Of a DNA stretch of 64,000 bases, positions 31,825-41,155 are shown one piece after another (positions within the stretch are counted from its first letter, which is position 1; every line of letters starts with the position of its first letter). The notes beneath the pieces were generated by a model. It ran no database searches, was not told where the DNA came from, and saw only the letters and a list, made by a program, of their open reading frames with translations. The stretch is from Sporopachydermia quercuum (Eukaryota; Ascomycota; Sporopachydermiomycetes; Sporopachydermiales; Sporopachydermiaceae). The DNA lies in contig BCGN01000006.1 of the NCBI GenBank assembly GCA_001599295.1, positions 186,001 to 250,000 on the forward strand, written 5' to 3'. The position numbers were made by a program, and so were the translations under genes.

Positions 31825-34221
31825 CTAAAAACCAGTCCATAAACTTGACATCTTTGGCCAAACTCTCTTATATAGAGCCATACCAACAGTGTCTTGTGAT
31901 GTAATTCTACCATCAAATGTAGCCTTGAAATAACCATGAGTGCCCAAACTTTCCTTAATGAACCCTGTTCTACCCATTTTGGTGAATAGTGGTACAGCTT
32001 TATACCACGCAATATCTTCAGGGTTAAAGAACATGTATCTGATAGTAACAAGTTTCTTATGAATTTTGAGAGGATGACCAGTGAGAACAACTCTTTTAGC
32101 AAGAATTCTTGAATAATCTGTGTTAAGTAAACTTCCCGTGCCAACAAAGTGTACAGCTCCAGGTTCTTTCCCAGGTTTGAAAAACAATGCGGGACAATCA
32201 CCAGAACTGAACATAACCGGAGATATAACTGTAGCAACACCTAATGTATCCTTATGTATGAATCTTTCATATTTATGAACATTATTAGGACTGTTGACCA
32301 TTTGAGAGTATAACGGCTGTACAATCTGTCGCCTGAATCCATATTGAACAATTAATGTATCCTTTGAAGGTACAGGTTCTTCATAGCCCTCCCACGGTTG
32401 CAAAGAAAAGTTGACCACTGCCAATCTATGTTCATACTCATGTAATCCATATAAAACGAATGGTATTGTCTCAATATTATTACTGCTTGCAACAATAAAT
32501 CGTGGGGCTTGAATCAAAATTCTAACCCTTGTTCCAGCTGACGCAGATTTACATAGCTTAGCAGTTTCTTTGATGACTCTATTCCTAGTAGCTTTATAAT
32601 TGCTGATTCTTAATAGCTTTCTCCATTCTTCAGGAGCTCTAGGATCTTGCTCATCATAATCCCAATCGCAATTATAGAGATTCTTAACCCCACGATATCT
32701 ATGAAGGCGTTCACGAACCTTTTCGTTAGGGCTCAATTCAATTTCATCTGGAAATTCTCTATCTTCTTTCTCTCTAGCTCTGAACTCTTCTAATTGTCTA
32801 GCCTCTTCTGCTTCATTCAAGTCAACAAACATTTCACTTTCCATATCACCACCTTCAGTTGCAGCATATGTTGATTGAGCATCCATTGACACATTGCCAT
32901 CATCCATCATAGCATCATCATNATTTTCGTTGATATCATCAGAGTTAAACCCATCTTCCTCTTCATCACTATCATAAATATGCCACCTCGCTTGGTACTC
33001 TGACATACCTTGCTTCATTCTATCTCTCATGAGATTAATATGCTTAGCTTTGTATTTATCGGTTAAATATGTATGTCCTTCTAATCTAACACCTTGTTCC
33101 TCATTACAATCTAGTTGTCCAAATGAAGCACTGTTGTTTTCTTCCATATCATCATAATCAGCTTCATCCATAGAATACTCTTCTTCTGCTAACTCATCAA
33201 GAGTCTCAGCATTCTCAGAAGGAGTACTTAACACAGATAGTTGGTCATTAGACATATCTTCATCTTTTATGCCATGCCTGGAAACAGACGATAATGAAGG
33301 TAATTGTTCAATTCTACTTATTTTATAGTCACCAAACCCAGGAATATGAACTAGCCGGTCAGCCGTAAAACCATTACCACGAACTATACCTTCAACTGCA
33401 ATGTTTTCATTATCATACTCAACAAGCTTATCAGCAACTAGATATCCTCTAGAATCTCTCCATGAAACACCCTTAGGAAGTTTCTGGCATAGATTTCTAG
33501 TAACTGTTAATGCTTCTGAAGCATTACTCAAGGCATATACTTTCTCCTCATTGGGAAAAAAATGATGGAAGAAACTAAACAAAGAGTTTCTTACGTCNGT
33601 CTGAAGTCTCAGTTTTCCAACCTCGTCCAGGTTCGGTATCACTCCAATTACATTTGATACACCTTGATTCTCAATTGCTCTAATCCATTGCTCACCCAAA
33701 GATTCGTCGACCTCCACTTGAGACGATAAACCAAGAACAACAAAATCTGCTACTTTAGCAGCATCTAAAATTGCAATAATACTTGTTAAATCTGGGACAA
33801 TAAACTTAACTCTTTGTTTGAATCTCTTGAGAATAGCACTCAAAACAAATGGTTGATTATCACCATATTCCAGAATTACTTCATCATTGTCACCTGCTTC
33901 TCTTCCTTGATTGATAAAAGTTTCCACTATATCTTTAGCGCTTAAGTCGTCAGTTAAAGGTATAACAGTGATTATTTTCTCTGCACCATTTAGACCTTGA
34001 AACAGTTTTCTTGCTGAATCATTATCAGCTATCTTCTTGAGTTTCAATTGCTTCGCTAAATTTTTTCTCTCTTGTTTATTTAAAACGTGNGCAACATTGT
34101 TACCTTTGGTGTTTTCAATTTTACCTTTNTTTTTGGCTTTTATTGCACTCTTTGATGAATGTCTTGATTTAAACGCTTTGTGCTTAGTTTTAAGCGTAGA
34201 GCGATGGCTATGTCCCGCCAT
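31825..34221 (-). CDS. TSR1: 40S ribosome assembly factor Tsr1
   Basis: Tsr1 is a GTPase-like factor needed for late maturation of the 20S pre-rRNA and pre-40S particle. The protein has 798 residues (S. cerevisiae about 788). It opens with the basic signature MAGHSHRSTLKTKHKAFKSR and contains the AARP2CN region (about 220-300, ending near GFTADRLVHIPGFGDYKI). A long acidic linker (about 340-520, DEDMSNDQ, EENNSASFG, SDEEEDGFNSDD) leads to the conserved Bms1/Tsr1 C-terminal domain (about 560-798, KNLYNCDWDYDEQDPRAPEEW to FDGRITSQDTVGMALYKRVWP). It lacks an intact GTPase P-loop, as expected for Tsr1 versus Bms1. Four N calls. Divergent from RPS29, with an RRPE-like site upstream. Confidence 0.97.
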   Translation of the reverse strand: MAGHSHRSTLKTKHKAFKSRHSSKSAIKAKXKGKIENTKGNNVXHVLNKQERKNLAKQLKLKKIADNDSARKLFQGLNGAEKIITVIPLTDDLSAKDIVETFINQGREAGDNDEVILEYGDNQPFVLSAILKRFKQRVKFIVPDLTSIIAILDAAKVADFVVLGLSSQVEVDESLGEQWIRAIENQGVSNVIGVIPNLDEVGKLRLQXDVRNSLFSFFHHFFPNEEKVYALSNASEALTVTRNLCQKLPKGVSWRDSRGYLVADKLVEYDNENIAVEGIVRGNGFTADRLVHIPGFGDYKISRIEQLPSLSSVSRHGIKDEDMSNDQLSVLSTPSENAETLDELAEEEYSMDEADYDDMEENNSASFGQLDCNEEQGVRLEGHTYLTDKYKAKHINLMRDRMKQGMSEYQARWHIYDSDEEEDGFNSDDINENXDDAMMDDGNVSMDAQSTYAATEGGDMESEMFVDLNEAEEARQLEEFRAREKEDREFPDEIELSPNEKVRERLHRYRGVKNLYNCDWDYDEQDPRAPEEWRKLLRISNYKATRNRVIKETAKLCKSASAGTRVRILIQAPRFIVASSNNIETIPFVLYGLHEYEHRLAVVNFSLQPWEGYEEPVPSKDTLIVQYGFRRQIVQPLYSQMVNSPNNVHKYERFIHKDTLGVATVISPVMFSSGDCPALFFKPGKEPGAVHFVGTGSLLNTDYSRILAKRVVLTGHPLKIHKKLVTIRYMFFNPEDIAWYKAVPLFTKMGRTGFIKESLGTHGYFKATFDGRITSQDTVGMALYKRVWPKMSSLWTGF

Positions 34222-34435
34222 GATGCACTTACTGAACTATACAGTATATTTATTCACAACAGGCTGAATATTTAGCTGCCAAGGCAAATGGCTGTACAAT
34301 TATTAATGAGCTGACTGTTGATGAGAACTTATCAATAGGTTAGACTCATAGATAGTACCGCAGAATATAAGTGGTTCTATGTACTCAACTCTTTGATCTC
34401 ATTATGCTTTTCCATAGTAATTAAAAAATTTTAAG

Positions 34436-34445
34436 AAATTTTTCA
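34436..34445 (-). promoter_or_regulatory. RRPE-type site for TSR1
   Basis: On the minus strand this reads TGAAAAATTT, the ribosomal RNA processing element shared by ribosome-biogenesis gene promoters, 215 bp upstream of the TSR1 start. A partial PAC-like word (GATGAGA) lies near 34319. Confidence 0.65.
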
Positions 34446-34520
34446 TTGATTGAAAGGAGATTCTATGTTGACAGCTTTTTTCTGATAGTGTAATCATTAA
34501 ACATATTACATTAACAAACA

Positions 34521-34556
34521 CACGTGTACTATATAAGGGTTTTTCGTTTACACGTG
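34521..34556. promoter_or_regulatory. Two CACGTG sites 30 bp apart
   Basis: CACGTG at 34521-34526 and at 34551-34556 flank a TATATAAGG. The second is followed by AT, giving the Cbf1-type RTCACRTG core on the minus strand. Cbf1 with Tbf1 controls ribosomal protein genes in several non-Saccharomyces yeasts. Confidence 0.55.
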
Positions 34557-34602
34557 ATANTGCCTTCTTATCTGTTCTTTGACATGGCGTAATTACAAGA
34601 GA

Positions 34603-34746
34603 ATGAGTAAATATCAGTACTATGAAACGGTACGTCTACCACGCAATCCAGAATTTCCACCTACTCCAAACTGGAACCGCATCAGTTCTGGTTGTGACAG
34701 ACAATGTGTAAGGTGTTGTGAAATAGATGATAGTGAAATTCACTAA
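34603..34746 (+). CDS. Possible small protein, 47 residues
   Basis: An open frame starting MSKYQYYETVRLPRNPEF and ending with a cluster of four Cys among nine residues (CDRQCVRCC). It begins 47 bp after the second CACGTG site and about 70 bp after a TATATAAGG. The composition (Tyr, Pro, Trp, Cys) is protein-like, but I do not recognise a family. A GTACGT word inside could be a splice donor, in which case only the first nine codons would be coding. It lies between TSR1 and RPS29. Low confidence without transcript or conservation data. Confidence 0.3.
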   Translation: MSKYQYYETVRLPRNPEFPPTPNWNRISSGCDRQCVRCCEIDDSEIH

Positions 34747-35349
34747 GATCAAGTGCCTATCTATTATATGTAGCGTTGAAAGAATATTCTCAGCATAATA
34801 TTATAATACTTCGTGTTATTTGCAACTAATAAACCAGTGTTATTACTAAAATCTGGTATGTATGAAACATGTAGAGGTTGAACTGATGATGGTTTTCAAC
34901 AGAATGGAACAGAACTGTCATGATACACCAGTTCGGGATAATAGCAAATCAACATAGAACACTGGAGGCTGAACGATATCAAGTGAACATATTGTGCGTT
35001 GTAATCAAGAACTATCGAATTGATCTATGATAAAGCTGCATCAGTACTAGCTTGGAAGATGGATTATGGCATGTTTGGAGATATTAATTTTGACGTATTG
35101 AACTATTCCACTGTTCCTCGACACTTGTATAAAGCAAGCACCAGCACTTCAGAACAACCAGCAACCAAACTATTGTCTAAACAAATGTTCAATTTTCAGA
35201 AAAATTATTCAATCCACATTGTGTCAATATTCAAATATCAAGAACGAAAGGTTCTATTCGTTGATTAACCATATCATATCATACTTATTATCTTACTACG
35301 ATATGGACAATTATCCTTGGAGACAAAGTACTAACTAGTAATAGCAAAA
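34747..35349. other. Intergenic, RPS29 upstream region
   Basis: About 600 bp before RPS29. An 82-codon frame (35020-35268) shows no domain. I see no clear Rap1-type site. Confidence 0.5.
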
Positions 35350-35588
35350 ATGGCTCACGAAAACGTTTGGTATTCTCACCCAAGAAAGTACGGTAAGGGT
35401 TCCCGTCAATGGTAAGTTCAAACTTTTCTTTGTTATATGTTTCTCACTATTTCAACAGAGTTCCTAACATATTTTTCAGCCGTATCACTGCCACCAAATC
35501 TGGTGTCATCAGAAAGTACGGAATTAACCTCGGAAGACAAGCTTTCCGTGAAAAGGCTTCCGATATTGGTTTTTATAAATACCGATAA
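35350..35588 (+). CDS. RPS29: 40S ribosomal protein uS14 (Rps29), one intron, zinc site lost
   Basis: Ribosomal protein uS14 of the small subunit head, 56 residues like its orthologues. Exon 1 (35350-35411) encodes MAHENVWYSHPRKYGKGSRQ and two bases of the next codon; exon 2 (35480-35588) continues CRITATKSGVIRKYGINL to the end. The 68-nt intron has donor GTAAGT, branch CCTAAC and acceptor CAG. Eukaryotic uS14 normally binds zinc through two CxxC pairs (Cys 21, 24, 39, 42). Here only Cys21 remains; positions 24, 39 and 42 are Thr, Gly and Ala. The other conserved residues (GLIRKYG-type helix, RQxFREKAxDIGF, KYR end) are intact, so the gene looks functional. Divergent from TSR1, as in S. cerevisiae. 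Confidence 0.95.
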
Positions 35589-36113
35589 ATGCGTTATCAA
35601 GTGTATTTTTCATGGTGTGTTTACTATATGGATGTTCATTCAGCACGCTCATGTAGCGGATCTGTCTCTATACAAGATGTTATCAAATTCTATATAGTCA
35701 AATGTTATTAATATAAGATGAATATTTGTTACTAATGTTTTCACTCTTGTAAAAAGGCTACGGGAGAAGCTGATACCAATAATTTTATTGCATGTGCTCC
35801 TTCCTATTCATGTTTGAATATTGAGGCAAACACCACATTAGCAACGCCATTAGTTCCAATCCCTTAATTGTTACTAGNTAGCTGTAACTATTATGTTCTT
35901 ACAGCTAGAAAGCTACTTCTGATTCTGATTTATGCCCAACTGCAACGTTACTTGCCATACCTTAACATGTCCATAATTATAGACAGTACTTCCCACCAAA
36001 TCTGTTTACCAATACAATACAGTAAGAACTGGAAATTATACAATAGCTGATAGATACAAATGAAACCATGCTAATAATTATATCTTTATACAATTCCTAT
36101 TCATATTGACTGT
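35589..36113. other. Intergenic, RPS29 / ACP1 convergent 3' ends
   Basis: A 525-bp spacer between convergent genes, with one N. No gene supported. Confidence 0.6.
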
Positions 36114-36557
36114 TTAACAAGCATCAGGTTGAGAGGCTATGTAGTCGATAGCTTCACCAACAGTGGTGATGGCATCAGCTTCTTCGTCCGGAATTTCAAT
36201 TGTGAATTCTTCTTCAATAGCCATAATTACCTCAACAACATCTAATGAATCTAATCCAAGATCAGTGGTGAATGAAGCTTCCGTTGTGATTTTAGAAGTA
36301 TCAGCAATCTTATCAAAATCTTCCAATAGTTCNATAATTCTTGTTTTTATAAGTTCCTTAGTTAACTCTGGTGCTGCTGAATAACTTCGTCTAGTTTGAA
36401 AAACGTTATTAAAAGTAGTTCTAGGGAAAGTAACAACATTACTAGAGGTTGCGGCAACTCTGAAGCTGTTCTGCGTTAGAGTTTTTCTGATTTGAGTAGG
36501 CAATATTGTCCTTGTTAATTGTGAACGCATAGCTTTGGTGAAATTTGATCGCATCAT
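36114..36557 (-). CDS. ACP1: Mitochondrial acyl carrier protein
   Basis: The mitochondrial acyl carrier protein of type II fatty-acid synthesis, lipoate supply and LYR-protein assembly. It has 147 residues: a basic, Thr/Arg-rich presequence (about 1-58, ending near [10 protein letters not shown]), then a compact ACP helix bundle. The phosphopantetheine attachment Ser104 lies in [10 protein letters not shown], followed by the acidic recognition helix [17 protein letters not shown]. An N falls at codon 75. The frame starts with two adjacent Met codons; the outer is used here. Confidence 0.96.
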   Translation of the reverse strand: MMRSNFTKAMRSQLTRTILPTQIRKTLTQNSFRVAATSSNVVTFPRTTFNNVFQTRRSYSAAPELTKELIKTRIXELLEDFDKIADTSKITTEASFTTDLGLDSLDVVEVIMAIEEEFTIEIPDEEADAITTVGEAIDYIASQPDAC

Positions 36558-37245
36558 TTTGGAAAAATTGTATGACTATATATTGATGTTGATATGAATG
36601 AAGTAGGTTTCGTCAGCAGTGCTGGATATTGTTTTAGTGTAGATAGTCTGATAGTAATAGCCTAAGATCAACTCTGGGCAGCCGTTATGCTTATATGCCT
36701 GTTGTAAGAATGCAATGACAATTAGATTATGAGTAATCTAATTTCTGATATGAATATATAAATATACAATCAAACAAAGTGCAACGTGTTCTTGATAGTG
36801 AGTGTGATTCTACAAAACATTAGTTCAAAATAAATTGAGAGCAAACTATGGTCATAATAGATTGGTAATAAATGTTCATATTTCTCGTAGAGTACTATTG
36901 TTTATTGTGAGTGAAAAGATGTTGACTTAATGAATGAAAAGGCCATCCAATTAGAGCTTGAAGAATTTAAGGAGATTTGAAGTCTCCTTACGCAGTGAAT
37001 ATTCTGGGATGAGACATGATAGTGGTCCCTTTTAAAGTACGGAAATTATGTAGGCAGACGAACTCCGAAATTTCGATACATTTCATTAAGGACATGAAGG
37101 TCTATATATACTAATCAAGTAACTTAATTATTGAGTACGATATCACAAGATCTGTGGATTCATATAATAAGTAATCGTTCTGATAAGAGTGGTAGATTTT
37201 TATGAAAAAACTAGAATGTAGTTAGTTCCAACTTCATACTATCTA
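36558..37245. other. Intergenic, ACP1 promoter / DBP6 3' end
   Basis: A 688-bp spacer between two minus-strand genes. No further features seen. Confidence 0.55.
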
Positions 37246-39225
37246 TTATGACATTCTATAGAATACTTCTTTCTCTAGTTCATGAAGAGCTGATGTGTAT
37301 AACGACTTATCCTTGTCGGTAAGAGCCTTTGATAGTTCGAAGTTTTCTACACGCGCTGAATCACTAATTCTACTTCTCAACTTTCTAAACCACTTTCTTT
37401 CACCGGCTCCAACTGCAAAATTATATGCAGAACCTTCTTTACCTGCTCTGGCTGTTCTACCAACACGGTGAACATATTCTCTAGCACCGATTGGTAGATC
37501 ATAATTGGTCACACATGTCAAATTATTCACATCTACACCTCTAGCTATCAAATCAGTACAAATAATTACATCCCAGGCATTATTTTCGTCCATATCCTTA
37601 AGGATTTTGTGTCTTTGATGCTGCGATATCGTGGAGGTTATAGATGTAATTCTTAGTCTGTTGCTTCTAGGAATATCAGATTGTTCTTCTAAAAGTTGCA
37701 GTAATCTAGAGAGTCTTAGTGCTGAGTCGTTTGATTTCGTAAAAACAATAGTTTTCTGAATATTTCCCAGATCATTATGCAATAAGCTCCATAGTAATAA
37801 TGGTTTTATAGATGAACTATCAAGAGATAATGGAATAAACTTCTCAGAAAGAGTAGATGGAACTGAGAACTCTGTTGATTCATCATTTTTACCATCTTCA
37901 TCAGATGCATTATCAATACTTTCTGGTAAAAAGATTTGTGGTTCATATAGCTTCAAATTAGTAAGCTTACCGACATCACTTGTAAGAGTAGCTGACATCA
38001 TCACCTTATGAACCCGCGTTGACCACTTATCAAACATCTTCTTGTTTGTCCCATGAGCATTATCAATAGCTTTAATTAAAACCTTGACCCAATCTTGAAA
38101 GCTTTGTCCCAAAAGTCTATCACCTTCATCAATTACTAGAAACTGAAGGTCATTTAATCCAATCCCACCGTTACTCGAAATTAAGTCAACCAGTCTACCA
38201 GGCGTACTTATAAGTATATCGGGCACATTAGTTTCCAGTTGTTTCTGTTCTAAATGTAAACTTTGCTCTGGCTTCACACGCATGACCTTCAGTTTAGTAC
38301 CTTTGGATAGTTGATCTATGACAGTTCTCACCTGACTGACCAATGGCTTTGTTGGAACTACTATTATGGCTCTTAGCCTCGACACAGTACGATTCTTCAA
38401 GGCTGATACTAAAGGCAACGAATAAGCAAGAGTTTTTCCGGAGCCAGTAGGTGATCCAACAAGTATATCTGGTTGTGAATCTGGCCTTGTCTGTAATGAC
38501 TTATAGCACTGCGAAATCAAAGGTATTACTGCTACTTGAACAGCGAAAGCCTCCGTTATGCTAGCTTCTTTCAGATTTCTCTGTATAATTTCATGTAAAT
38601 GCAATTCTTCAATGGGAATTTTCACAGATGGGTCAAATAATTGGATCTCACCAATCCACGATAGTGCTGATTTTCCACTAGGTTTCACGCGCTGTAGATA
38701 TTCGTTTTTTGGTTGTGGTAAAGGAGCTAAAGGCTTGAGCTCAACATGCTCTTCAAGTTCAGATGGGTTTTCATTCTCGGTTGATTGAATTACGGAATTG
38801 TCATTTTTGACTGACGACTGAAATCTTGCCATTATATGAGCATACTTACTATTAATAGGTAAGTCATCCAATACATTATTTTCATCTTTGATAATAANTG
38901 ATTTCTCGTCCGACTCTCTTTCCGATTCTGATCCTAAATCAGAGTCTGACTCTGATTCCGAGTCAGACTCTGAGCTATTTGATTCACTTGATTCCCTTGA
39001 AGATGTCTGATCCTCCACATCATCACTCTCTTCCTTTGCTTCCTCTTTCTTACTGCTGTCAGTGCCATTTTTCTCAAAATGTTCTGTCCTTTTCTTATTC
39101 TCCTTATCCTTCCTTTCACCATTCACGACACTATCAGTTTCCATTGAATCCCCATTTTGCTCAAACTTCAGTCTCTTGCGACTAGTGCCTTCTTCCTCTA
39201 ATGGATCAAATCTCACTCCAAACAT
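37246..39225 (-). CDS. DBP6: DEAD-box RNA helicase Dbp6, 60S assembly
   Basis: A nucleolar ATP-dependent RNA helicase acting early in 60S ribosomal subunit assembly; 659 residues (S. cerevisiae Dbp6 about 629). A charged N-terminal extension (about 1-130) has a long Ser/Asp/Glu tract. The helicase core follows: motif I GSPTGSGKT (about 262-270), Ia PTKPLVSQ, motif II DEGD (about 363-366), motif III SAT (about 411), IV IVFTKSND, V TDLIARGVDV and VI HRVGRTARAG (about 588-597). Motif II is DEGD rather than DEAD; the acidic residues that bind Mg-ATP are kept. The C-terminal FYRMS end is short. Divergent from RSM19, as in S. cerevisiae. One N in the N-terminal extension. Confidence 0.95.
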   Translation of the reverse strand: MFGVRFDPLEEEGTSRKRLKFEQNGDSMETDSVVNGERKDKENKKRTEHFEKNGTDSSKKEEAKEESDDVEDQTSSRESSESNSSESDSESESDSDLGSESERESDEKSXIIKDENNVLDDLPINSKYAHIMARFQSSVKNDNSVIQSTENENPSELEEHVELKPLAPLPQPKNEYLQRVKPSGKSALSWIGEIQLFDPSVKIPIEELHLHEIIQRNLKEASITEAFAVQVAVIPLISQCYKSLQTRPDSQPDILVGSPTGSGKTLAYSLPLVSALKNRTVSRLRAIIVVPTKPLVSQVRTVIDQLSKGTKLKVMRVKPEQSLHLEQKQLETNVPDILISTPGRLVDLISSNGGIGLNDLQFLVIDEGDRLLGQSFQDWVKVLIKAIDNAHGTNKKMFDKWSTRVHKVMMSATLTSDVGKLTNLKLYEPQIFLPESIDNASDEDGKNDESTEFSVPSTLSEKFIPLSLDSSSIKPLLLWSLLHNDLGNIQKTIVFTKSNDSALRLSRLLQLLEEQSDIPRSNRLRITSITSTISQHQRHKILKDMDENNAWDVIICTDLIARGVDVNNLTCVTNYDLPIGAREYVHRVGRTARAGKEGSAYNFAVGAGERKWFRKLRSRISDSARVENFELSKALTDKDKSLYTSALHELEKEVFYRMS

Positions 39226-39840
39226 ATCGGGGACTTATGATAGTCTAATTTTCTTCAAAACTTCAGATTTACCCTTACTATACCTCCTGAACTTCAACTT
39301 TCCGCTATAAAACAATACATTCACTCTCCAGAAATTGATACAATCGCTAGCTAGTGCATGTCCTACAAGCCTATTTATTACTCTGGCTTATTATGCTCAC
39401 AACATAAATAATTCATTCCCCATAATAAATATATTTTCATGGCTGTTACTCGTTTAGGAAAAGATAGATTCCGGGTAATAGTCAGTATGAGTTAAACCTT
39501 ATTTTTAAGGTGAAAATGACTTTTTTGGCTTTTGTTCAAGTTTCATCACAGATGTAAATATGCTATGCTTGGTAAGTGGGACATTTGATGATTCGATAAG
39601 AATATGACAGACGAATGGATTGCTGTATGGAAAGATAACAGGAAGCGTAAACGGAACGATATTGCTCAAACNTACAGGAGCTGCTGATAGTTTGTTTCAA
39701 AGAAAGAAAGAGCAAGATAAAAGAGCTTGTTCTTTTGCTTTTGAATATTGAATTGATTGGACTTGGATCTGATTGACTGCTCTGTTAAAGGGATAGAAGA
39801 AGAAAGAATCAGAGTAGATATATATATCCTTTGATTCAAA
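39226..39840. promoter_or_regulatory. Divergent promoter, DBP6 / RSM19
   Basis: 615 bp between two divergent start codons, which must hold both promoters. AT-rich with no consensus site that I would name. One N. Confidence 0.6.
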
Positions 39841-40685
39841 ATGCGTGCATCATTGGCTATGCTTGGAAGGGCGAAATGGAAGGGTAAGCATTGGTTTTTG
39901 ATTTTCATACAATCGAAGTTGTTTTTTTTTGTTTTTTTTGAGAGAATCATCACTGGTGGACAGTAGATAGATTGGGAGCAGTTAGTTGAGGATGGAATCA
40001 GGTTTAGTTAGTTATAAGCAACAATATGTTCTGAAGACATATGCAACTTAGAATGAATAGTCAAAGACTAGAGGGGACATTTCAGCATTGACTAATAATG
40101 CGATGAAGTGAAGAGAAAAGGATTTTATGGATACAACAATGTGCAATATAATGCGATAGAATATATACTGGAGTGAGATAGTCCTCTGTCAAATTCTTCT
40201 CTACAAAAGGAGCTTTATAAACAGAGATACTCACGAAGCTGATTATATGAGAAATCTTAAAGTTCGGCTTCCAAGTTTCTTATCTACTAGTCGCTATGTA
40301 AAACATATCTTCTGATTTCTCCTCTCATGGAAGTACAACTGATTATACAATTCCTCACCATGTTATTATCTCCATCAGTTACACTTAATACTTAATAGTT
40401 ACTATTGATAGTTACTAACAATCTTTAGGTCCTTTCGTTGTACCATTACCTATTCAAGAAGCCAGAAAAACCGGAGCTCCTATTAGAACAATGGCTAGAT
40501 CATGTACAATTTTGCCTGCTTTTATTGGTCTGAAATTTGAAGTTCATAATGGAAGATATTACATGCCAGTAACTATCACCGAAGATATGATTGGTCATAA
40601 GCTTGGCGAGTTTGCTCACACAAGAAAGTTATTTAGATACACGCAACAAGGTAAAACAAAACGTATGAACAAGCTAAAGACTTAA
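39841..40685 (+). CDS. RSM19: Mitochondrial ribosomal protein uS19m (Rsm19), one intron
   Basis: Mitochondrial small-subunit protein uS19. Exon 1 (39841-39883) encodes [14 protein letters not shown] plus one base; exon 2 (40429-40685) starts [14 protein letters not shown] and gives 99 residues in all. The 545-nt intron has donor GTAAGC, a perfect TACTAAC branch site (40413-40419) and acceptor TTTAG nine bases later. Core uS19 motifs are GLKFEVHNG and [16 protein letters not shown]. The conserved Leu of GLKF is encoded by CTG (40530-40532). The downstream exon alone, starting at an internal Met, would miss the N-terminal third. Adjacent and divergent to DBP6. Confidence 0.96.
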
Positions 40686-41155
40686 AGAGACCTGACTTGA
40701 AATTACGTTTTCATGTACATATATTATAAGTGGTTTCATCGTTAGTTATTGTTTATTATTTCGTATCCACATTAAATGAATTAGAACACAGGTTGAGAGT
40801 TAAATAGTTCATTCACGTCGTTTAGTGTTGTAAGTGTAGGAAACTAAATGTAAGAGAGTAAACGATGTTTGCTTATAGAAAGTGGTTATAAGGGGCTTAA
40901 CGGTATTCACAATGATGCATAAGTTGAATGAGAGTCAGTCAGAAATCATAAAGTAACAAATATGATTACTTGGGGGATTCCTTTTTGATTCTTCATGTAG
41001 GTGCATACTATTGTTGTTGTTATAGTTTGGTTGCTTGTTGATGCCAGCATTCAACAAAACTATGGCTTTCACTTTCTTATGCATCCAGCAAAAAGAAAAT
41101 TGATTTTGCACCAAGTCACCTTTATTTCATCTTATCTCTTGGGAATATCTGCCAC
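40686..41155. other. Intergenic, RSM19 / PTC6 convergent 3' ends
   Basis: A 470-bp spacer between convergent genes; the 3' part is open in the antisense of PTC6 only. Confidence 0.6.

Larger units (their letters stand above)
34222..34602. promoter_or_regulatory. TSR1 promoter region with RRPE and two CACGTG sites
   Basis: Upstream region of TSR1. It holds an RRPE-type word (34436-34445), a TATATAAGG stretch (near 34531) and two CACGTG sites 30 bp apart. Orientation suggests it may also serve transcription toward the small open frame at 34603 or RPS29. Confidence 0.6.
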
